From Paraburkholderia guartelaensis (GTDB lineage Bacteria > Pseudomonadota > Gammaproteobacteria > Burkholderiales > Burkholderiaceae), in assembly GCF_004353905.1 (NCBI RefSeq), contig NZ_SMOD01000011.1, forward strand, positions 62,001-126,000: DNA of 64,000 nucleotides, written 5' to 3'. The position numbers were made by a program, and so were the translations under genes. Within the stretch, counting starts at the first letter, position 1, and each line of letters opens with the position of its first letter. The notes under the pieces were generated by a model. It had not been told where the DNA came from, did no database searches, and was given only the letters and a program-made list of their open reading frames with translations. Shown in pieces: positions 25,015 to 33,465 of the stretch.

Positions 25015-26040
25015 ATGAGCAAGAAACTCTATATCTCCGACGTGACGCTGCGCGACGGCAGCCACGCCATTCGCCATCAGTACTCGATCCAGAACGTGCA
25101 GGACATCGCCCGCGCGCTGGACAAGGCCAAGGTGGACAGCATCGAAGTCGCGCACGGCGACGGCCTGCAAGGTTCGAGCTTCAACTACGGCTTCGGCGCG
25201 CACAGCGACCTGGAATGGATAGAGGCGGTGGCCGACGTCGTCACGCACGCGCAGATCGCCACGCTGCTCCTGCCCGGCATCGGCACGATTCACGACCTGA
25301 AGGCCGCGTACAACGCCGGCGCGCGCGTGGTGCGCATCGCCACGCACTGCACGGAAGCCGACATCTCGAAGCAGCACATCGAATACGCGCGCGAACTGGG
25401 CATGGACACCGTGGGCTTCCTGATGATGAGCCACATGACCACGCCGGAAAACCTCGCCATTGAAGCGAAGAAGATGGAAAGCTACGGCGCGACCTGCATT
25501 TACGTGGTCGATTCGGGCGGCGCGCTCACGATGAACGACGTGCGCGACCGCTTCCGCGCGGTGAAAGCCGTGCTCAAACCCGAAACGCAAACGGGCATGC
25601 ACGCGCACCACAATCTCTCGCTGGGCGTGGCGAACTCGATCGTGGCGGTGGAAGAAGGCTGCGACCGCGTCGATGCGTCGCTCGCCGGTATGGGCGCGGG
25701 TGCCGGCAACGCGCCGCTCGAAGTGTTCATCGGCGCGGCGGAACGCATGGGCTGGAACCATGGCACCGACCTCTACACGCTGATGGACGCCGCCGACGAC
25801 ATCGTGCGCCCGCTGCAGGACCGCCCGGTTCGCGTGGACCGCGAAACGCTCGCACTCGGCTATGCGGGGGTGTATTCGAGCTTCCTGCGCCACTCGGAAG
25901 TGGCCGCGAAGAAGTACGACCTGAAGACGGTGGATATTCTCGTCGAACTGGGCAAGCGCCGGATGGTGGGCGGTCAGGAAGACATGATCGTCGACGTGGC
26001 GCTCGATCTGAAGAAGCGCCAGGAAGCATTGCAGTCCTGA
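25015..26040 (+). CDS. mhpE: 4-hydroxy-2-oxovalerate aldolase
   Basis: A 341-residue class II pyruvate aldolase of the HMGL-like family (E. coli MhpE 337). It splits 4-hydroxy-2-oxovalerate to pyruvate and acetaldehyde. The N-terminal VTLRDGSHAIRHQ carries the catalytic arginine (R13), the metal-binding aspartate (D14) and histidine H21. The metal-binding histidines lie in GMHAHHNLSLG near residue 200, and DASLAGMGAGAGN follows. It pairs with MhpF, whose gene ends 4 bp earlier. A strong stem-loop follows before mhpT. Confidence 0.95.
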   Translation: MSKKLYISDVTLRDGSHAIRHQYSIQNVQDIARALDKAKVDSIEVAHGDGLQGSSFNYGFGAHSDLEWIEAVADVVTHAQIATLLLPGIGTIHDLKAAYNAGARVVRIATHCTEADISKQHIEYARELGMDTVGFLMMSHMTTPENLAIEAKKMESYGATCIYVVDSGGALTMNDVRDRFRAVKAVLKPETQTGMHAHHNLSLGVANSIVAVEEGCDRVDASLAGMGAGAGNAPLEVFIGAAERMGWNHGTDLYTLMDAADDIVRPLQDRPVRVDRETLALGYAGVYSSFLRHSEVAAKKYDLKTVDILVELGKRRMVGGQEDMIVDVALDLKKRQEALQS

Positions 26041-26047
26041 TCAAGCG

Positions 26048-26079
26048 CGCCGCGCATCGCCTTCGGGTGGTGCGCGGCG
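26048..26079 (+). promoter_or_regulatory. Stem-loop with TTCG tetraloop between mhpE and mhpT
   Basis: A 14-bp stem (two G-T wobbles) runs from 26048 to 26061 and 26066 to 26079 and is closed by the very stable tetraloop TTCG (26062-26065). No T-run follows, so it is not a classic terminator. It could stabilise the 3' end of mhpABDFE mRNA or attenuate transport gene expression. Confidence 0.5.
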
Positions 26080-26134
26080 TTGCCACTTATAGCCGCCGGA
26101 AAGAGCGGCTCGCATATACATATGGAGACTTTTT

Positions 26135-27382
26135 ATGACGTCGCGAAACAGTAGTGCTGGAGGAAGTGGAACGAGCAGCAAGGCAACCATCGCCCTGTGT
26201 CTGGCGATTGCGTTGCTCGAAGGGTTGGACCTGCAATCGGCGGGCGTAGCGGGGCCGCGCATGGCGAAGGAATTTCATCTCGCCGTTGCGCAAATGGGCT
26301 GGGCGTTCAGCGCGGGCGCGATCGGCCTGCTGCCGGGCGCGGCGCTGGGCGGGCGGCTTGCCGACCGCTTCGGCCGCAAGCGCGTGCTCATGTGGTCGGT
26401 GGCGCTGTTCGGGCTTTTCTCGCTCGCTACGACCATGGTGTGGAATTTCGAAAGCCTGCTCGTCGCGCGTCTGCTCACGGGTCTCGGTCTCGGTGCGGCC
26501 ATGCCGAACCTGATCGCGCTGTGCTCGGAGGCGGCGGGTGAGCGGCAGCGCAGCACGGCCGTGGGCGCGATGTACTGCGGCATGCCGTTCGGCGCGGCGA
26601 TTGCCGCCGTCATCGGCATGCTCGGCACGGGGGACGCAAGCTGGCGCCATGTGTTCTACGTCGGCGGTCTCGGCCCGATCGTGATGGTGCCGCTGCTCGG
26701 CGTGTTCCTGCGCGAGTCGCAGCAGTTCGTCGCCACGCAGGCTTCGAAGCTCGTGAAAGTGGGCGCGCCGAGCGTGACGCAAGCGCTCTGGCAAGAAGGC
26801 CGCGCACGTACCACGATTGCGCTGTGGATCAGCTATCTCGGCACGTTGATCGTGCTGTACTTCCTGATGAACTGGCTGCCCTCGATGGTGCTTGCACGCG
26901 GCCTCACGCGCGTGCAGTCGAATCTCGTGCTGATGCTGTTCAACATCGGCGGCGGCATCGGAGCCGTCGCGATCGCGACGATCATGGATCGCTTTGGCCG
27001 CCGCGGCACGGTGATCGGCATGTACATCGGCATCGTGGTGGCGCTCACGGTGCTCGCAAGCGCGGGCGGCGCAAGCTCGACGGCCGTGGGCGGCTTGCTG
27101 TGTGGCTTCTTTATCGTGGGCGGCCAGTCGGTGCTTTACGCACTCGCGGGCCATGCGTATCCCACGGAAGTGCGCGGCACGGGTGTGGGCGCGGCAGTGG
27201 CCGTGGGGCGTCTCGGTTCGATTCTCGGGCCGCTCGTGGCGGGCCAGCTGTTTGCACTCGGCCAGAGCCCGTCGATGCTGGTGGGCTCGAGCATTCCGCT
27301 CGTCGTGATCGCGGCGCTTGCCGCGCTCAGCGTAGTGGGTGCTTTCAGGCAGCGCAGCACGTTGGGCGCACAGGGCGCATGA
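26135..27382 (+). CDS. mhpT: 3-(3-hydroxyphenyl)propionate MFS transporter
   Basis: A 415-residue major facilitator of the aromatic acid:H+ symporter (AAHS) group with about 12 membrane helices (E. coli MhpT 403). The start of helix 1 holds the AAHS-type EGLDLQSAGVAGPRMAKEF. The loop 2-3 signature is GRLADRFGRKRVL, and GMPFGAAIAAVIG lies in helix 5. It takes up hydroxyphenylpropionate with protons. GGAGACTTTTT precedes the ATG at 26135, although an in-frame reading close upstream is possible. It is separated from mhpE by 94 bp with a hairpin and from mhpC by 65 bp with another. In E. coli mhpT is last; here mhpC follows. Confidence 0.9.
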   Translation: MTSRNSSAGGSGTSSKATIALCLAIALLEGLDLQSAGVAGPRMAKEFHLAVAQMGWAFSAGAIGLLPGAALGGRLADRFGRKRVLMWSVALFGLFSLATTMVWNFESLLVARLLTGLGLGAAMPNLIALCSEAAGERQRSTAVGAMYCGMPFGAAIAAVIGMLGTGDASWRHVFYVGGLGPIVMVPLLGVFLRESQQFVATQASKLVKVGAPSVTQALWQEGRARTTIALWISYLGTLIVLYFLMNWLPSMVLARGLTRVQSNLVLMLFNIGGGIGAVAIATIMDRFGRRGTVIGMYIGIVVALTVLASAGGASSTAVGGLLCGFFIVGGQSVLYALAGHAYPTEVRGTGVGAAVAVGRLGSILGPLVAGQLFALGQSPSMLVGSSIPLVVIAALAALSVVGAFRQRSTLGAQGA

Positions 27383-27390
27383 ATGTGAAG

Positions 27391-27414
27391 GGGAGAAGGC
27401 TCGCGCCTTTTCCC
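27391..27414 (+). promoter_or_regulatory. Stem-loop between mhpT and mhpC
   Basis: GGGAGAAGGC (27391-27400) pairs with GCCTTTTCCC (27405-27414) around loop TCGC, with one G-T wobble. No T-run follows. Together with the upstream hairpin it brackets mhpT. Confidence 0.5.
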
Positions 27415-27447
27415 GCATGGGTTAATACGTTTTAAAGGATGGTCATC

Positions 27448-28317
27448 ATGACGGATACGGCACAAGCAATCACCGAAGCCTCGACGAGCAAGTTCGCGCG
27501 CGTGAAGGACGGCGACGTCGAGTTCCAGATTCACTACAACGACGCAGGCGCTGGCGCCGAAACCGTCGTGATGCTGCACGGCTCGGGTCCGGGCGCGAGC
27601 GGCTGGGCCAACTTCAACCGCAACGTCGAACCGCTCGTCGCGGCCGGCTACCGCGTGATCCTGATGGACTGCCCGGGCTGGAGCAAGAGCGACCCGATCG
27701 TCTGCACGAGCTCGCGCTCGGACCTGAACGGCCGCGTGCTCAAGGGCCTGCTCGACGTGCTCGACATCGAGCGCGTGCATATTCTCGGCAATTCGATGGG
27801 CGGCCATAGCGCCGTTGCATTCGCACTGGCGAACCCGCAACGCGTGGGCAAGCTCGTGCTGATGGGCGGCGGCACGGGCGGCCCGAGCAGCTTCATGCCG
27901 ATGCCCACCGAAGGCATCAAGCTGCTGCAAGGTCTCTATCGCGATCCGACGATCGAGAACCTCAAGCGCATGATGAACGTGTTCGTGTACGACGCGAGCG
28001 CGCTCACCGACGAGCTGATGCAAACGCGCCTCGACAACATGCTCGCGCGCCGCGACCACCTCGAAAACTTCGTGAAGAGCCTCGCCGCCTTCCCGAAGCA
28101 GTTCAGCGACTACGGCCCGCGCCTTGGGGAAATCGCCGCGCCCACGCTCGTGATCTGGGGACGCGACGACCGCTTCGTGCCGATGGATATCGGCTTGCGC
28201 CTGCTGGCAGGCATGCAGAACGCGCAACTGCACGTGTTCAACCGTTGCGGCCACTGGGCGCAATGGGAGCATGCGGAAGCCTTTAATCGCATGGTGATCG
28301 ACTTCCTGAAGCACTAA
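27448..28317 (+). CDS. mhpC: 2-hydroxy-6-oxonona-2,4-dienedioate hydrolase
   Basis: A 289-residue alpha/beta hydrolase (E. coli MhpC 288) that cleaves the ring-fission product to 2-hydroxypentadienoate and succinate (fumarate from the cinnamate branch). The oxyanion region is MLHGSGPGASGW. The nucleophile is S116 in LGNSMGGHS, the acid D241 in WGRDDRFVP, and the base H269 in RCGHWAQWE. I prefer the ATG at 27448, eight bases after AAGGA; the ATG at 27439 overlaps that site. It is at the end of the operon, behind mhpT, and a clear terminator follows. Position apart, it is a normal full-length MhpC. Confidence 0.95.
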   Translation: MTDTAQAITEASTSKFARVKDGDVEFQIHYNDAGAGAETVVMLHGSGPGASGWANFNRNVEPLVAAGYRVILMDCPGWSKSDPIVCTSSRSDLNGRVLKGLLDVLDIERVHILGNSMGGHSAVAFALANPQRVGKLVLMGGGTGGPSSFMPMPTEGIKLLQGLYRDPTIENLKRMMNVFVYDASALTDELMQTRLDNMLARRDHLENFVKSLAAFPKQFSDYGPRLGEIAAPTLVIWGRDDRFVPMDIGLRLLAGMQNAQLHVFNRCGHWAQWEHAEAFNRMVIDFLKH

Positions 28318-28341
28318 ACGGCGAAAGCACTGGCGGTAACG

Positions 28342-28376
28342 AAGCGGCGCACCTCACGGTGTGCCGCTTTTTTATT
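28342..28376 (+). terminator. Intrinsic terminator of the mhp operon
   Basis: AAGCGGCGCACC pairs with GGTGTGCCGCTT around a TCAC loop, with one G-T wobble, and is followed by a TTTTTTATT tract. Confidence 0.85.
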
Positions 28377-28496
28377 GGGGCGAGCGCATTGCGCCTGAAA
28401 AACCGGCTTTTGTGTGACGAAATCGCAAGTCAATGCAGCGTCAGCAAGTTTGCCTAAAGACAAACCCGCATTAGCGTAAAACGAAACGATTCGCCA

Positions 28497-28526
28497 TTGA
28501 CAAATTAAACCTGCCCCACCTATGAT
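28497..28526 (+). promoter_or_regulatory. Sigma-70 promoter of the ACS-type MFS gene
   Basis: A perfect TTGACA (28497-28502) and TATGAT (28521-28526) are spaced 18 bp apart. This is the best consensus match in the window outside the tRNA promoter. Confidence 0.65.
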
Positions 28527-28655
28527 CGGCGTCACTGCCTGGAGAAGCGCGAACCACGCGTCCAGGCGAGCCGCGCAAGGCGCGCAAGACGCCGCGCATC
28601 AACGGTCTGCTTGGGCCCGCCCAGGTGAACCGGAGTCATGTTTGGAGACAGGCAG

Positions 28656-30002
28656 ATGCCCCAATCGATTGCCCCGGACCGCCGGTCCGAAGCCGCGCGC
28701 GCGTACGCTACGCCCGCACAGAATTCCTCGCAGCAAGACGACGCGCTCTATCGGAAAGTCTCCGCGCGCGTCATTCCGTTCCTGTTCGTTTGCTACGTCG
28801 TCTCGTTCCTCGACCGCATCAACATCGGCTTCGCGCAGTTGCAGATGAAGCACGACCTGGGCTTCAGCGACGCGATGTACGGCCTCGGCGCCGCCGTGTT
28901 CTACGTCGGCTACGTGCTGTGCGAAGTGCCGAGCAACATGCTGCTTGCGCGCTTCGGCGCGCGCCGCACGTTCATGCGCATCATGCTGCTGTGGGGCATT
29001 GCCTCGACCAGCATGATGTTCGTGTCGAGCCCCACGCAGTTCTATGCGCTGCGCTTTTTGCTGGGCGTATTCGAGGCGGGCTTCTTTCCCGGCATCGTGC
29101 TCTATCTCACGTACTGGTATCCGGCGCGGCGCCGCGCGGCCGTGTTTTCGATCTTCTTCGCGGGCGTGGCGGTGGCGGGCGTGCTGGGCGGCCTCATCTC
29201 GGGCTGGATCATGCGCGACATGGCCGGCATGGCGGGATTCGCCGGCTGGCGCTGGATGTTCCTGATCGAAGGGCTGCCGGCCGTGCTGCTCGGCCTCATG
29301 GCTGCGTTCTGGCTCGTGGACGGCCCCGAGAAGGCGCGCTGGCTGACCGATGCAGAAAAGGCCCACCTCCTCGCGCAACGCGACAGCGAAGGCGATCACG
29401 CGCATTCCACGCGTTCGTTCGGGGCGGCGCTGCGCAACCCGCGCGTCTATCTGTTCGCGTTCATCTACTTCTCGCTGACCTGCGCCTCGCTCACGCTGAA
29501 CTTCTGGATTCCGCTCATGATTCGCGACTTCGGCGTGCATGACGTGCTGGCGATCAGCCTCTACACCGTCATTCCGAATGCCGTCGGCGCGGTGGGCCTC
29601 ATGTGGATCGCGCGCCGCTCGGACCGGCGCGGTGAACGGCGCTGGCATTTCGCGGCGTGCACGATAGGCGGCGGCATGGCGTTGGCGCTGCTCACGCTGC
29701 ATCTCGCGAGCTTCGCCGCGATGATGGCGATTCTTTCGATCGCAGCGGTGCTGATCTTCGCCGCGTTGCCGATCTTCTGGGCGGTCCCTTCGGCGTATCT
29801 CTCGGGCAAGGCCGCGGCTGCGGGCATCGCGCTCATCAGCAGTATCGGCATTACGAGCGGCATCGTGAGCCCGTGGGCGATCGGGCTCATCAAGACGCAC
29901 ACGGGCAGCATGGATAACGCGCTCTATCTGCTCGCGGCGTTGCTGGTGGCGAGCGGCGCGGCGTTGGTGGCCGGTGTGCCGCCGGTGAAGGCCAGCCGCT
30001 GA
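28656..30002 (+). CDS. MFS transporter of the anion:cation symporter (ACS) type
   Basis: A 448-residue major facilitator with 12 predicted helices. FLDRINIGFAQLQMKHDLGFSDAMYGLGAAVFYVGY in helix 1-2 and LGVFEAGFFPGIVLYLTYWYP in helix 4-5 mark the ACS group (phthalate, tartrate, glucarate and hydroxyphenylacetate permeases). I chose the ATG at 28656, eight bases after GGAG; the ATG at 28638 is only three bases from its GGAG. It has its own strong promoter, is separated from mhpC by a terminator, and is convergent with the DUF1932 gene, so its substrate is not fixed by context. An aromatic or sugar acid is plausible. Confidence 0.9.
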   Translation: MPQSIAPDRRSEAARAYATPAQNSSQQDDALYRKVSARVIPFLFVCYVVSFLDRINIGFAQLQMKHDLGFSDAMYGLGAAVFYVGYVLCEVPSNMLLARFGARRTFMRIMLLWGIASTSMMFVSSPTQFYALRFLLGVFEAGFFPGIVLYLTYWYPARRRAAVFSIFFAGVAVAGVLGGLISGWIMRDMAGMAGFAGWRWMFLIEGLPAVLLGLMAAFWLVDGPEKARWLTDAEKAHLLAQRDSEGDHAHSTRSFGAALRNPRVYLFAFIYFSLTCASLTLNFWIPLMIRDFGVHDVLAISLYTVIPNAVGAVGLMWIARRSDRRGERRWHFAACTIGGGMALALLTLHLASFAAMMAILSIAAVLIFAALPIFWAVPSAYLSGKAAAAGIALISSIGITSGIVSPWAIGLIKTHTGSMDNALYLLAALLVASGAALVAGVPPVKASR

Positions 30003-30009
30003 GTGCACC

Positions 30010-30912
30010 TCACGCAGGCTTGAGCAGCGTGCGCCATTCCGGCAGTCTGCCCTTTTCATCAAGCGCCTGGACGAGCGGTGCAGCACGTTCGGCCAGCGCC
30101 TGCTGAACATTCGCGATGGCGTTGGCCAACTCGCTCGACATGCCGAGGCCGTCGAGCATGGCCGCCGCCTCGCGCATTTCCTCGGAGCGCCGCTGTCCGT
30201 GTTCGACCACGCGGCCGATCAGGTATGACTCATAGCCCGTGTCCCAACCCATGCCTGGGAAGCTTGCCGCAAGCGATGCGAGCACGCGGTCGTCCACGCC
30301 AAACTGCTTCGCGGCGAGCATCGATTGCACGCACATCGCTTCCATGCCTTTGATCATGATGCTGCGGCACAGCTTGATGGCGGAAGCGAGTCCCACTTCG
30401 GCGGCCACGGCTTGCGCGCGCATGCCGAGCGCGTTGAGGATTTCGGCGGTGCGCACGGCCGCGCGTCCGCCCAGCAGCATCGGCACGCGTATGCCTTGCG
30501 GCGGCACGGGCGCCATGACGGCGGCTTCCACGTAATCGGCACCCGCGCGCTCCACGGCCTGACTGTTGCGCTGCTTGACGGCGGGCGACACGGAGTTGAG
30601 GTCGATAAGCGTCTGGCCTGCCAGCAGATGCATCGCGCACGCGCTCGCCACGGCTTCGGCCTGGCTCGCCGTGACGGCGGAAAACACGAGTTGCGCGCCG
30701 TTGAGCGCAGAGGCGAGATCGTCGGCTGCGTGAGCGCCGCTTTCGCTTGCGCGTTTGAGGATCGTCTCGCGCGTGGCGCTTTCCTGCAGCTTGATGTCGA
30801 ACGTCGAAACGTGCAGACCGGCATGCGCCAATGCCTGCGCAAAAATGGGTCCCACTTCGCCGAAGCCAATAATCGCAACGCGTGTGACCGGCTGCTGGTT
30901 TTGCTGTTCCAT
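30010..30912 (-). CDS. NAD(P)-dependent 6-phosphogluconate-dehydrogenase-like oxidoreductase (DUF1932)
   Basis: A 300-residue beta-hydroxyacid dehydrogenase relative. The Rossmann start is VAIIGFGEVGPIFAQALAHAG (residues 12-32). DLNSVSPAVKQRNS near residue 105 replaces the usual DxSTxxP substrate loop. The catalytic lysine is in ASAIKLCRSIMIKGMEAM near residue 180. The C-terminal half is the helical DUF1932 domain. It lies 48 bp downstream of dctA on the same strand and is probably co-transcribed with it. It may oxidise or reduce a hydroxy-dicarboxylate imported by DctA; that is inference. LtnD/L-threonate-type dehydrogenases are the nearest characterised relatives I can suggest. Confidence 0.85.
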   Translation of the reverse strand: MEQQNQQPVTRVAIIGFGEVGPIFAQALAHAGLHVSTFDIKLQESATRETILKRASESGAHAADDLASALNGAQLVFSAVTASQAEAVASACAMHLLAGQTLIDLNSVSPAVKQRNSQAVERAGADYVEAAVMAPVPPQGIRVPMLLGGRAAVRTAEILNALGMRAQAVAAEVGLASAIKLCRSIMIKGMEAMCVQSMLAAKQFGVDDRVLASLAASFPGMGWDTGYESYLIGRVVEHGQRRSEEMREAAAMLDGLGMSSELANAIANVQQALAERAAPLVQALDEKGRLPEWRTLLKPA

Positions 30913-30960
30913 GTTTGAATCGCTCTCGATGACGTTGATGAAGAGACAAGCGCGCCAGGC

Positions 30961-32262
30961 TCACACGCGAGGTTCGCTCGCCTGAACCGGCGGCGACTCG
31001 ACTGGGGTCGTGAGACGCCGGTTCATGTGGGCGTCGAACTTCTGCTTGTCAAACATTCTTTCCCATTTCGACAGAACGAGCACGGCCACCGAATTGCCGA
31101 TCACATTGGTCGTGGAAGTCGCAATGGCGAGAACCCGGTCGATGCCGAATAGCAGGCCCACGCCCGCAAGCGGCAGCGCGCGCGAGGTCTGGATCGTGGC
31201 CGCGAGCTTGACGAGTGCGCCGCCCGCCGCGCCCGCACCGCCCTTGGACGTGAGCATCATCACCGCGAGCAGCGCGAGTTGTTGCGAGAGGCTCAAAGGC
31301 GTATCGGTCGCCTGCGCGATGAAGCCGACGCCGCAGGCCATGTAGAGGCATGCGCCGTCGATGTTGAAGCTATAGCCCGCCGGCAGGACGAATCCCACCA
31401 CGACCTCGTCGCAGCCCGCCTGTTCGAGCTTGCTGACGAGCCGCGGAAACGCGACTTCGCTGGCGGCCGTCCCCATCGCGAGAATCGCTTCTTCCTTGAT
31501 CAGCGAAAGGATCCTGAAGATCGAGAATCCGGCCAGGCCGGCCACGACACCGAGCACGATGAATACGAAGCACAGCGTGCTGGCGTAATAGGTGAGCACG
31601 TAGCGCAGCAGGAACAGCAGCGTGACGCTGCCGTAACTGCCCACAGCCGCGGCCATTGCGCCGAACGCGCCCAGCGGCGAGAGCCGCATGATGAAGCCGA
31701 GCATCTTGAAGACGACCGTTTGCGCTTCCTCGATCAAGCGGAATATGACCCAGTCGGGTTTCGCGCAGGTGGCGAGCGCAAAGCCCGCGAGCAGCGAAAC
31801 GAACAGCACAGGAAGAATATCGCCGCTGACGAACGCCGAAACGAGCGTATGCGGAATGATGGAGGTGAGAAAGTGCGTGAACGAGAAGTCGCCGCTCGTG
31901 CCCGCCTTGATCGCCGCGGCAGCGCCTTCACCGGCGCTCATCGAGCGCGCATGGAGCCCGTCGCCGGGCCGCACGATATTGACGACCGCAAAGCCGGTCA
32001 GCATGGCAAGCGTGCTGACCACTTCGAAATAGAGCAGCGTCTTCACGCCGAGCCGTCCAAGGCGCTTGAAGTCCTTGATGTGCCCAACGCCATGCACGAC
32101 CGTGCAGAAGATGATGGGCCCGAGCATCATCTTGAGCAGCGCAATGAAGCTCTCGCCCAGTGGCCTCATTTTCACGGCCTCGTGCGGCGCGAGCAGGCCG
32201 AACGCGATGGCGAGCGCGATAGCAATCAGAACCTGGATGTACAGCTTGCGCAACAGCCTCAC
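30961..32262 (-). CDS. dctA: C4-dicarboxylate:cation symporter DctA
   Basis: A 433-residue dicarboxylate/amino acid:cation symporter (DAACS). It begins LYIQVLIAIALAIAFG and has the family re-entrant loop and substrate signatures ASEVAFPRLVSKLEQAGCDE, PAGYSFNIDGACLYMACGVGFIAQA, MLTSKGGAGAAGGALVKLAAT and FGIDRVLAIATSTTNVIGN. It imports succinate, fumarate, malate and similar acids with H+ or Na+. Length and motifs are normal. Many Burkholderia genomes carry several dctA copies; this one precedes a DUF1932 dehydrogenase and follows a lysR gene, suggesting a dedicated paralogue. GGAGGAGACA precedes the start. Confidence 0.92.
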   Translation of the reverse strand: MRLLRKLYIQVLIAIALAIAFGLLAPHEAVKMRPLGESFIALLKMMLGPIIFCTVVHGVGHIKDFKRLGRLGVKTLLYFEVVSTLAMLTGFAVVNIVRPGDGLHARSMSAGEGAAAAIKAGTSGDFSFTHFLTSIIPHTLVSAFVSGDILPVLFVSLLAGFALATCAKPDWVIFRLIEEAQTVVFKMLGFIMRLSPLGAFGAMAAAVGSYGSVTLLFLLRYVLTYYASTLCFVFIVLGVVAGLAGFSIFRILSLIKEEAILAMGTAASEVAFPRLVSKLEQAGCDEVVVGFVLPAGYSFNIDGACLYMACGVGFIAQATDTPLSLSQQLALLAVMMLTSKGGAGAAGGALVKLAATIQTSRALPLAGVGLLFGIDRVLAIATSTTNVIGNSVAVLVLSKWERMFDKQKFDAHMNRRLTTPVESPPVQASEPRV

Positions 32263-32432
32263 TGTCTCCTCCGTTGTGATTATTCATACGGAATTATGGA
32301 GGGGGAGGCTGACATTCAGGCCTTGCGAAACGCTAAATAAGCCATCTGTTTTTCTTATCGACGCGATCGAACGAGAGGGGCGGATAGGCAGCAAATCTCA
32401 TTCCGCGTCCCCTTGCGGACGCAACCTTGACG

Positions 32433-33350
32433 TCACGGCTGCCCCGCAAGCTCCTCCAGCAGCCAGTCGCGAAACGCAACCAGCACCGGATGGCGCTGAA
32501 CCCGCTCCGGGTACACGAGGTAATACGAGCGCGAGCTTGGTACCGCTTCGAACGGGCTGAGAAGCCGGTTTTCCTTCAATTCGTCTTCCACCAGCATGCG
32601 CGGCACGAGGCCTACGCCGATACCGGCCACGACTGCCTGGATCAAATGCGAGGTCAGCTCGAAACTCGGGCCCGGACGCAGCGCGTCGTGAGGCAAACCG
32701 AAGTGCGCGCACCATTCGCGCCATGCGTCGGGAAAGCTGCGCACGCGCAGCAGCGTGAGCCCTTCGAGGGTTTCGATGGTCGGTGCAGCGGCCTTTCGCC
32801 TCGATTTTCGCGCGAAGGGCAACGCGGCAGGGTTGCCGACCAGCACCAGCTCTTCCGCGTAGAGCCTGTGTGCCGTCACACCCGGCCAGCGGCCGTCGCC
32901 CACCACGATGGCAGCGTCGAGGTCCTGGGTCGAAAAGTCGGTGGCGTCGATGCGCGAGTCGAGATCGATCTGCAAATCGGGGTGCGCCTGATAGAAGCGG
33001 TGCAGGCGTGGCAGCAGCCATTTGGCGCCGAACGTCGGCAGCGTCGCGACGCGCAGCTGCGTTTTTGGCGCGTTCGACGTGAGGGCCTGCAGCGTCGCGC
33101 TGCGGATCAGCGTGAGCGCATGAGAGATCTCGGCCATATAGGCCCGGCCGATATCCGTCGGGATGATGCGCTTGCCCTCGCGCGTGAAGAGCGCAAGATC
33201 GAGCATCGCTTCGAGCGCCTGAACCTGGCGGCTCACGGCGCTCTGCGTGAGCGACAGCTCCTCGGCCGCACGCGTGAAGCTCTCATGCCGCGCGGATGCC
33301 TCGAACGCGAGCAGCAGCGACATGGAAGGCGTGAGCTTGCGGAAATTCAT
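32433..33350 (-). CDS. LysR-family transcriptional regulator (GcvA-like)
   Basis: A 305-residue LysR protein of the GcvA subgroup. The winged helix is at residues 5-65 (SMSLLLAFEASARHESFTRAAEELSLTQSAVSRQVQALE). The effector domain begins LRVATLPTFGAKWLLPRLHRF, which is typical of GcvA relatives. It is divergent from the ydiJ-like gene across 115 bp and lies upstream of dctA on the same strand with a 170-bp gap. It is therefore well placed to control both the transporter and the flavoprotein. The inducer is unknown; a hydroxy-dicarboxylate is the obvious guess. Confidence 0.9.
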   Translation of the reverse strand: MNFRKLTPSMSLLLAFEASARHESFTRAAEELSLTQSAVSRQVQALEAMLDLALFTREGKRIIPTDIGRAYMAEISHALTLIRSATLQALTSNAPKTQLRVATLPTFGAKWLLPRLHRFYQAHPDLQIDLDSRIDATDFSTQDLDAAIVVGDGRWPGVTAHRLYAEELVLVGNPAALPFARKSRRKAAAPTIETLEGLTLLRVRSFPDAWREWCAHFGLPHDALRPGPSFELTSHLIQAVVAGIGVGLVPRMLVEDELKENRLLSPFEAVPSSRSYYLVYPERVQRHPVLVAFRDWLLEELAGQP

Positions 33351-33465
33351 TCATAAACCTCATGATCAACCCAACGAATATACGTTTGCCCGGTGCCGGC
33401 CGGGAACGCGACAATGCCCTGCCAGAAAGGGAATAGTGCACCCACGGCGAGACTTCGAGAACGAT

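Larger units (their letters stand above)
28318..28655. other. Intergenic region after mhpC
   Basis: 338 bp without a supportable gene. It holds the mhp operon terminator (28342-28374), a GTTTG-N8-CAAAC dyad (28448-28465), the promoter of the next MFS gene (28497-28526) and an untranslated leader of about 120 bp. Confidence 0.6.

Noticed and set aside
28638..28655. Earlier ATG for the ACS-type transporter
   Set aside because: Its GGAG is only three bases away, whereas the ATG at 28656 has GGAG at eight bases.
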